Positions 21,627 to 27,779 of a stretch of DNA of 34,763 bases are shown piece after piece; position 1 is the first letter of the stretch; every line of letters begins with the position of its first letter. A program made the position numbers and the translations under genes. Origin of the DNA: FCB group bacterium (lineage in GTDB: Bacteria > Fidelibacterota > Marinisomatia > Marinisomatales > J089); assembly GCA_013152835.1 (NCBI GenBank), contig JAADFQ010000074.1:1-34763 (forward strand), in the 5' to 3' direction. Under the pieces are notes generated by a model. That model was given only the letters and a program-made list of their open reading frames with translations. It made no database searches and had not been told where the DNA came from.

Positions 21627-22967
21627 TCAGGCTCCTTCCCCGGCTACATCCGTATCCGGCAAATAGGATTCCAAACGTTCTTTTACGGCTTCCAGACCTT
21701 CTGCGCGCCCGTCCTTGATTTCCCAGATGGAAATCAACGGGAATACTTTGGAGAATAAAAGGAACATCATACAAAAGGCGGCAACACCACCGGCAAAAAG
21801 GGACCATTCGGTCAGCGACGGAATATAGGGTTCGCTCACGACCGGCAACCGGGGATTGGATAAAGATGGAACAATAATGATCAACCGTTCCAGCCACATC
21901 CCGATAATTACGGAAAAGGAAGCTACCAGAATGCCGGGTATTTTTTTCAGCTTCTTGAAAGCCAGAATGATCACCGGAATGACAAAATTAAGCAATACCA
22001 TCATCCAGAAGAAGGGTGCATACGCTCCGGAGAACTTGAACTGAATAACCCGCATTTCCATCGGTTCATTCCCGTAAATACCGGTCAGGAATTCACTGAA
22101 CGTGAAATACCCCCAGAGCAGGGCGAAAACCAATAGCAGAACGCTCAAATACTGGAAATGAATTTCCTTCAGATAATTTTCCAGATGATAGAATTTCCTG
22201 AAGAAAATCATCACCACCAGAAGCGTGGCGGTTCCGGAAAAAATAGCGCCGGTGACGAAATAGGGCCCGAAAATGGTGCTGTGCCAACCGGACTGGAGCG
22301 TCATGGAGAAAATGTACGAAATCACCGTATGTACACTGACCGCAACCGGAATGACGACCACCATTAAGATTGACATCGCTCGTTCCAGAACGTGCTTTTG
22401 CCGTTCGGTGCCCACATATCCCCAGCTCAGCCACGTGTATAACTTTTTAAATTTCGTCGTGTGATCCCGGAGTAGGGCAATATCGGGAATCAACGGCACA
22501 TACAAGTAGACCGTACTGGCGGTAAAGTACAGGGAAATGGCGGTAACATCCCACAGGAGCGGTGATTGGAGTCGGCCATAGAAGAAAACATTCAGTACCC
22601 GGTCAGGGCGACCCAAATCGATAATCGGATGCAAACCGCCGATTGCCAGAACGATGGCTGTAATGACTTCCGCCATCCGGGTAATCGGTCGGCGCCACTC
22701 TGCCTGAGATAAACGCAGGATGGCCGAAATCAAGGTCCCGGCATGACTGACACCGATAAAGAACACGAAATTGATGATATAAAAGCCCCATGTGACGGTC
22801 CGATTTAATCCGGTCACGCCCAATCCGTAAACCAGTTGCCGGATGTACATGACAATGGCCCATACAACAACGGCCCCTAAAAAACCAATTGCCCAGTAAA
22901 ACCGTCGATCACTTTCCAGAATCGGCCGATACAGTGTATAATCCGGATCTTTGCGCAACGCATCCAT
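21627..22967 (-). CDS. NrfD/ActC-like polytopic quinone-binding subunit
   Basis: The product is 446 aa with about ten membrane helices, the length of ActC/ActF and QrcD-type proteins rather than the short 8-helix NrfD. Recognisable regions are 'WGFYIINFVFFIGVSHAGTLISAILRL', the conserved 'HPIIDLGRPDRVLNVFFY', 'ERAMSILMVVVIPVAVSVHTVISYIFSM' and a final helix before a soluble tail. It binds quinone in the inner membrane and exchanges electrons with the ferredoxin subunit; some members are proposed to move protons. The start overlaps the ferredoxin stop by one base (TAATG). Confidence 0.9.
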   Translation of the reverse strand: MDALRKDPDYTLYRPILESDRRFYWAIGFLGAVVVWAIVMYIRQLVYGLGVTGLNRTVTWGFYIINFVFFIGVSHAGTLISAILRLSQAEWRRPITRMAEVITAIVLAIGGLHPIIDLGRPDRVLNVFFYGRLQSPLLWDVTAISLYFTASTVYLYVPLIPDIALLRDHTTKFKKLYTWLSWGYVGTERQKHVLERAMSILMVVVIPVAVSVHTVISYIFSMTLQSGWHSTIFGPYFVTGAIFSGTATLLVVMIFFRKFYHLENYLKEIHFQYLSVLLLVFALLWGYFTFSEFLTGIYGNEPMEMRVIQFKFSGAYAPFFWMMVLLNFVIPVIILAFKKLKKIPGILVASFSVIIGMWLERLIIIVPSLSNPRLPVVSEPYIPSLTEWSLFAGGVAAFCMMFLLFSKVFPLISIWEIKDGRAEGLEAVKERLESYLPDTDVAGEGA

Positions 22968-23653
22968 TATTTATCTTCCTTTTTAAGATAATAAACTTTC
23001 GGATCAGTTCCCAATTCCTCGTCCAGACGAAACGCCCGACTGGAATGGATCAGTGTGGCCACCCGGTGGTCCGGATTTTCCAGATCACCAAAGGTCATGG
23101 CGTCGGCCGGACAGGATTCCACACAGGCCGGTTGGAAATCTTCTTCCCTCAATTCCCGGTTTTCGAATCGGGCCAAATCCTTGGCCAGGGAAAGCCGATG
23201 ATGGCAGAAACTGCATTTTTCAACCACACCTTTCATTCGGCGGGTCACATCCGGATTGCGGATCCCTTCGTAAGATTCGGGAATATCCGGTTCAAAATAG
23301 TTGAATTTCTTCGCCGAATACGGACAGGCAGCCATACAAAACCGGCAGCCGATACACCGGTAATACACCTGCCCGACCAATCCTTCCTCATTTAAAAAGG
23401 TGGCATGCACCGGACATACTTTTGTACACGGCGGATTGTCGCACTGAAAACACGGTCGCGGAATATGGGTAACCCGGACATCCGGATATTCGCCTTCATA
23501 TTCGGTCACGATTTGCATCCAGTCCAGGGCGCGTCCCTTTTGCGCTTCTTCTTCGCCAACATTGGGTATGTTGTTTTCAATGCGACAGGCATTGACGCAG
23601 GCGCCGCATCCCGTGCATTTATTTAAATCAATTACCATTCCCCATTTAGTCAT
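22967..23653 (-). CDS. Four-cluster ferredoxin subunit (ActB2/QrcC/PsrB-like)
   Basis: The product is 228 aa. Four iron-sulfur cluster motifs are visible: CTGCGACVNAC near residue 15, CFQCDNPPCTKVCP near 68, CIGCRFCMAACP near 100, and CSFCHH plus a C-terminal CVESCP. This is the classic DmsB/PsrB arrangement. It carries electrons between the molybdopterin-family protein and the NrfD-like subunit. In alternative complex III this part is fused to the C-terminus of ActB; here it is separate, as in Qrc and in complex iron-sulfur molybdoenzymes. It starts 3 nt after the upstream stop and has no signal sequence, so it is probably exported with its Tat partner. Confidence 0.92.
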   Translation of the reverse strand: MTKWGMVIDLNKCTGCGACVNACRIENNIPNVGEEEAQKGRALDWMQIVTEYEGEYPDVRVTHIPRPCFQCDNPPCTKVCPVHATFLNEEGLVGQVYYRCIGCRFCMAACPYSAKKFNYFEPDIPESYEGIRNPDVTRRMKGVVEKCSFCHHRLSLAKDLARFENRELREEDFQPACVESCPADAMTFGDLENPDHRVATLIHSSRAFRLDEELGTDPKVYYLKKEDK

Positions 23654-23656
23654 GAT

Positions 23657-26074
23657 CTATCCTATCGTAATCCGTACTGGAGTTCCTGACAAAATAATAT
23701 TCCCCCGGTTTACTTCCGGTTGAGCGACAATCAACTCCCGCGGATCAGTCCCGACCCCTGAGGTAAATCGCCCGACCCCTTCACGTCCCAGTCCCAGGGG
23801 TATAAAGACCACATCGGGATGGATAATCGGACGCACCCGCGCCCGGACCTTGATAACACCGACCGGCGAATCCAATTGAATTTTTGTTCCGTCGCGTACA
23901 CCCATTTTCCGGGCTGTCTCTGGATGGATTTCAACCCAGTTTTCCCAGTGAATTTCCCGCAGATGACCGAAAGTTTCCACGAGGGTCGGAGAATAGACCG
24001 TCCGTCCATACGGATTGGTAATGGGATATCCGGTCATAAGCGTTAATGGATATCCTGCCGAATCAGAAGCCGTGTATTTTTCCATTTCAGTCGGATATCG
24101 GGAACCGGTCATCATTTTGATGCTTTGCACCTCATCCCGGGCGGACCCGTCATAGGATTTCAACAGAGGTGACATGAAATCAAAACGTTTTACCGAACCG
24201 TTCAATACCTGGCTAAACGGAGTACTGGTTCTACCGGCCGGATCCCACCAGCCGCCGACTTTGAGCAAGGCTTTCAGGAAAGTACGTTCCGCCGTGGTGA
24301 TGGACACCGGTTCATGGTCCATGTACATCCGGGCCCAGTCTTCCTTGGTTTGCTCAGCATACAATAGTCCCTTCTTGTCGGAATAAATCTTCTGCAATCG
24401 CTTTTTCACTACCGTTTTGGCATTTTTCCCCGGAAAGATTCGGGGTTCGATCCCCGGCAGGGAAGCTGCTACCGTTTTCAGGATATCATAACTGCTTTTC
24501 GTATCATACATGGGATCCAAGACGGGGCGCTGCAAGGTAGCGGAAGCAACCGGAACACCGGGAATATCTTCTACAAGGTCCCAATCCTCTAAAGGAGAAT
24601 GGGTCGGAAGCAGAACATCGGCATGGGCGCTGGTTTCATTGGGTAAATCACCGATAAACACGACGCGTGGTACATGTTTCAGCAGGGTTTTCCACTTGGT
24701 TCGGTTCTCTCCGTAATAGACCGGATTTGCACGATTAATGATAATGAGTTCAATGGAATAGGGCGCATATCCTTCCACCCGTTTGGCAAATATATCCAAA
24801 GATGGTTTTTCCAGGGGATGAGCTTCGTTGGTCTTAAAGAGATTTTGAACATCTTTCCCTTTGAATTCCTGTCGAAAGAGTTTTTCCCCTTGGCTGGAAA
24901 AATCAAAATACCATCCGCCGGGTTGCTGCACTGCTCCCAGCATGTAATTCAGACAGTGGGCGGCCCAGGAATGAAAATCACCGCGAGGCGACTGCTGGGC
25001 TTCGCTTCCGCTAAGGATAACCGGCTTGTCGCGTTCGATAATCAGATTTGCCAAATCTACGATATCTTCTTCCGGAATGCCGGTAATTTCCTCCACTCGT
25101 TTGGGATGAAATTCAGAGCGCACCAGTTTCTCAAAGCCCTCGTGGGTTCGGCCCTGGGCATCCTTCCAGTCACCGAATCCATGACTGTTCTTACGCAGGT
25201 GTCCCAGATCCACTTTTGGTGAATCCATCAGTAAATGAGCCAATCCCAGAGCCAGGGCACCCCAGGTATCGGGATTCAAGGGAATCCAGCGGTGAGAACT
25301 GGCGGCAGTGATATTGGCCCGGGGTCCCACGTAAACCAGTTTATTCCGGGTTACGTTGGACAAATCTTTAAACTGACTTATGACCTGGTTGAAGTGTACG
25401 GACGCCCCGTCCTCTTCCAGAAAATTGGCGCCTAAGCTGATAATACAATCGGCATTGATGATGTCGAAGGTCGGTTCCAAATCCACGCCCTGGGTAAGGC
25501 GAGCGGAATTGGACCCGTAACTGACATGGGATTCCTGATAATAATTCGGTGTTCCCAGCCAGTTAGCAAAATTCCGCCAGATTTCCTGCATTACCGGGGA
25601 ATCATCCCCGTTGATAATGGCAATTTTATAGGTTTGATTACGGGTGATCAGATCCTGGATATTCCGGCTCAGTGATCCCAACGCCTCATCCCAGGAAACC
25701 GGAAGCAATTCTTTTTGAATCGGTCCTTCCGGTCGGGCCATGGGAATGGTCAAACGATCCGGATGATACAGTATTTCCAGATTGGCATAGGTTGCCGGGC
25801 AGGTTCCGCCACGGTTAATCGGCGATAAGGTATTGCCTTTTAAACTAATCGGGACTTCATTTAACCGTTTTATCGACAAGCTGCAGCCGCCGGGACACAG
25901 ACGACAGGCGGTATTTTTCCAGGTAATTGTCCCTTCCCCCCGGCGTAATTGTTGAATGGTTTTTTCCGACAGCCCCAGAACCTGGGGGAATGCGGCGGAA
26001 GCCACGATGCCACCGGTAGCAACACCGGTGATTTTCAGGAAATCACGCCGACTTAGAAATTTTTTATCAAACAT
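23657..26074 (-). CDS. Tat-exported molybdopterin oxidoreductase-family protein (ActB1/QrcB-like)
   Basis: The product is 805 aa. The Tat signal is 'LSRRDFLKITGVATGG' at residues 7-22. A [4Fe-4S] motif C57-x2-C60-x3-C64-x27-C92 (CRLCPGGC...GGTCP) follows. Then come the molybdopterin domains ('PVILSGSEAQQSPRG', 'NETSAHADVLLPTHSPLEDWD') and a C-terminal dinucleotide-binding domain ('WVEIHPETARKMGVRDG'). Where many relatives carry the Mo ligand (a Cys or Sec before a Ser/Ala-rich helix) the sequence reads 'SHVSYGSNSARL', without Cys. This is compatible with a cofactor-free subunit as in ActB and QrcB. It overlaps the pentaheme gene by 8 bases. A true reductase (polysulfide, tetrathionate or arsenic type) is the alternative. 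Confidence 0.88.
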   Translation of the reverse strand: MFDKKFLSRRDFLKITGVATGGIVASAAFPQVLGLSEKTIQQLRRGEGTITWKNTACRLCPGGCSLSIKRLNEVPISLKGNTLSPINRGGTCPATYANLEILYHPDRLTIPMARPEGPIQKELLPVSWDEALGSLSRNIQDLITRNQTYKIAIINGDDSPVMQEIWRNFANWLGTPNYYQESHVSYGSNSARLTQGVDLEPTFDIINADCIISLGANFLEEDGASVHFNQVISQFKDLSNVTRNKLVYVGPRANITAASSHRWIPLNPDTWGALALGLAHLLMDSPKVDLGHLRKNSHGFGDWKDAQGRTHEGFEKLVRSEFHPKRVEEITGIPEEDIVDLANLIIERDKPVILSGSEAQQSPRGDFHSWAAHCLNYMLGAVQQPGGWYFDFSSQGEKLFRQEFKGKDVQNLFKTNEAHPLEKPSLDIFAKRVEGYAPYSIELIIINRANPVYYGENRTKWKTLLKHVPRVVFIGDLPNETSAHADVLLPTHSPLEDWDLVEDIPGVPVASATLQRPVLDPMYDTKSSYDILKTVAASLPGIEPRIFPGKNAKTVVKKRLQKIYSDKKGLLYAEQTKEDWARMYMDHEPVSITTAERTFLKALLKVGGWWDPAGRTSTPFSQVLNGSVKRFDFMSPLLKSYDGSARDEVQSIKMMTGSRYPTEMEKYTASDSAGYPLTLMTGYPITNPYGRTVYSPTLVETFGHLREIHWENWVEIHPETARKMGVRDGTKIQLDSPVGVIKVRARVRPIIHPDVVFIPLGLGREGVGRFTSGVGTDPRELIVAQPEVNRGNIILSGTPVRITIG

Positions 26075-26573
26075 GGCAGGTCAGACAATCGTTAGATATG
26101 GATTTTTGGTCATGGCAGTTCATACAGCGCTTCATTTGAATGGGAACCAATTGATGATCTGCCGGTTTGGTCAATTTTTCAACGTCTCCATGACAATCAG
26201 AACAGGGTATTTTTCCGGAGGTAACATGGCGGCGATGGGAAAAAAATACATGCTCCGGTAACGTATAAATCCGGTTCCATGGAATCTCTTCCTTATTGGT
26301 TACCGCCTCCACGACCTTGGCTTCTTCCTTGCTTTCACCCTGCATTTCCGAGTGGCAGGTCTGACACCGTTTTATGGAGGGCAAAGTAGCCTGAATCTTG
26401 GTCTCCGCTCCCACATGACAATCGGTGCAATAGAGACCCGCTTCCGATACATGAATCGAATGATTATAGGCAATTGGCTGGGTAATTTTTTCTGTGGAGT
26501 TACAACCGTAAAGCCCCAGTATAATCGCTGCAAAAAGCAGTTCTTTACGGCCGAAAAATCCTGTTTGTTTCAA
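26067..26573 (-). CDS. Pentaheme c-type lipoprotein (ActA/QrcA-like)
   Basis: The product is 168 aa from TTG 26573, preferred because GAGG lies about 10 nt upstream; TTG 26582 is also possible. The signal peptide ends in lipobox LYGC. Five CxxCH sites are seen: CTDCH, CQTCH, CSDCH, CMNCH and CLTCH. Class III-type distal His patterns are 'NHSIHVSEAG' and 'FSHRRHV'. Five hemes match ActA of alternative complex III (QrcA has six). It is the periplasmic electron port of the quinone oxidoreductase encoded by the next four genes and is cotranscribed with them. Confidence 0.87.
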   Translation of the reverse strand: MKQTGFFGRKELLFAAIILGLYGCNSTEKITQPIAYNHSIHVSEAGLYCTDCHVGAETKIQATLPSIKRCQTCHSEMQGESKEEAKVVEAVTNKEEIPWNRIYTLPEHVFFSHRRHVTSGKIPCSDCHGDVEKLTKPADHQLVPIQMKRCMNCHDQKSISNDCLTCHV

Positions 26574-26575
26574 TG

Positions 26576-27157
26576 TTACCAATCCTCATCTTCCTCTTCG
26601 TCGCCGGTATCACAGGTGTAATCGGGATTTTTATGATGTTCTATTTTAGGATAATAAACAGCGTAATCGAAAGGTTTGTATTTTGGACTTTCTTCGTTGT
26701 GACAGGTTAGGCAGTCTTTCGACGTCGGCAGGATTAATCCGTTTGCTTTAGCGGTTTCCACATCACACATAATATCCTGCTGCCGATATTTTTCCCCGGG
26801 ACCATGACAACTTTCGCATTGGATGCCTTTGGTCTTGTCAAATTTTTTCCCAAATTCCGCACCATCGACATTGTACCCGGTGACATGGCATTTTAAACAT
26901 TCCGGTGCTTCATTAGCCGGTGTTTTCAAACCACGTTCTTTCACTATTTTCGCCGCCTCTTCGCCCAGCAGCGTTTCATAAGCCTTGGCGTGGGCGGTTC
27001 CCGACCAAACGGCGTATTGATTACCCATTTCAGCGGTTTCATGGCAGACCTTGCAGCGGTCCACTCCTACGTAGGCATGTGTTGTCTCCCCCTCTCCCTC
27101 AGAACCATATAGGAAGGCAAATAAAATTGTTAGGATAGATACTATGGTTCTTGGCAT
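26576..27157 (-). CDS. Tetraheme cytochrome c554-like protein
   Basis: The product is 193 aa, with a signal peptide ending near LYGSEG. Four CxxCH sites are seen: CKVCH, CLKCH, CESCH and CLTCH. The arrangement 'YVGVDRCKVCH...WSGTAHAKAYETL...CLKCHVTGYN...GIQCESCHGPG' is the c554 family layout known from many electron-shuttling cytochromes. The C-terminus is very acidic (GDEEEDEDW), possibly a docking surface. AGGAG lies 7 nt before the ATG. It is the first gene of the ACIII/Qrc-like operon and is likely its soluble periplasmic electron partner. Confidence 0.9.
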   Translation of the reverse strand: MPRTIVSILTILFAFLYGSEGEGETTHAYVGVDRCKVCHETAEMGNQYAVWSGTAHAKAYETLLGEEAAKIVKERGLKTPANEAPECLKCHVTGYNVDGAEFGKKFDKTKGIQCESCHGPGEKYRQQDIMCDVETAKANGLILPTSKDCLTCHNEESPKYKPFDYAVYYPKIEHHKNPDYTCDTGDEEEDEDW

Positions 27158-27408
27158 AATTTACTCCTGCTTTTATTTATCTGGTCTTGTAAGAAGTATT
27201 TTCTCCGTCATTCTGACTCCGATTAGGGAAGCAATATCAGGGAAAGAATCTAAAGTATCGCCAATAATAAAGTTATGAAATTTTTTCCTGTTTGAACGGA
27301 ATCTGTCGTGCAGAACTTTGTTCAAAGCGGTAAATAGTCCCTTATTACAAGATCACTTAGTTACTATTTTGGAAAAGAGCAACGGGTTCGAAAACCCGAA
27401 AAGAAAAG
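27158..27408 (-). promoter_or_regulatory. Upstream region of the ACIII/Qrc-like operon
   Basis: This 250-base gap must contain the promoter of the long minus-strand operon. Inverted arms TTTGAAC (27291) and GTTCAAA (27320) lie 22 bases apart, and a small perfect stem CGGGTT-CGAA-AACCCG lies at 27383-27398. Either could be an operator; I cannot assign a sigma-factor box or a regulator. Confidence 0.35.
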
Positions 27409-27438
27409 ATCAGGGATGGGGTTGATCCCATCCCTGAT
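27409..27438 (-). terminator. Rho-independent terminator of the 42-aa lipoprotein gene
   Basis: The perfect 12-bp stem ATCAGGGATGGG/CCCATCCCTGAT with a 6-base loop is followed on the minus strand by CTTTTCTTTTC. It starts 13 bases after the stop of the small lipoprotein gene. Confidence 0.8.
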
Positions 27439-27451
27439 GAACCGTCAAGTA

Positions 27452-27580
27452 TTAAAACTTGATACGAAACGGAGCGACACCGCCGTGAGAGCCACCGGAA
27501 TTACTATCTTCATTACACCCCACAAAGAAAGGTGTCGATCCCAAAGCGAGGGTGGCCAATACCTGAAAGTATGTACTCAT
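27452..27580 (-). CDS. Very small (42 aa) putative lipoprotein between cytochrome genes
   Basis: The longer track ORF is restarted at ATG 27580, which has AAGG about 11 nt upstream. The peptide has a hydrophobic N-terminus and a lipobox-like FFVGC, followed by a 20-residue Ser/Gly/Asn/His-rich tail (NEDSNSGGSHGG) ending FRIKF. Terminators on both sides (27409-27438 and 27725-27757) make it a gene-sized transcription unit of its own. No family is recognised. It may be a small anchor or assembly partner of the surface cytochrome; this is speculation from position. Confidence 0.5.
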   Translation of the reverse strand: MSTYFQVLATLALGSTPFFVGCNEDSNSGGSHGGVAPFRIKF

Positions 27581-27724
27581 TATGAATTCTACCTTCTTTT
27601 TTGTTAAGCCCCCGCTTACGAAAACGGAATGAAAGTATTTCATCGCTCCCCAAATATTAGAAAATTTTAATAAAACAAAACAAGATGTTCTAATCCTTTT
27701 TATTTATCGTTTCATCATAGTATT

Positions 27725-27757
27725 AAAAAAGCCCCGGATTTCAGTAAAATCCGGGGC
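27725..27757 (-). terminator. Rho-independent terminator of the 16-heme cytochrome gene
   Basis: The 11-bp stem GCCCCGGATTT/AAATCCGGGGC with a 5-base loop is followed on the minus strand by six T. It lies 22 bases after the gene's stop codon. Confidence 0.85.
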
Positions 27758-27779
27758 TTTCAGCAACGATAGAATCGAT

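Noticed and set aside
24674-25222. 182-aa plus-strand ORF opposite the molybdopterin gene
   Set aside because: It is an antisense shadow, with no recognisable domain or ribosome-binding site.
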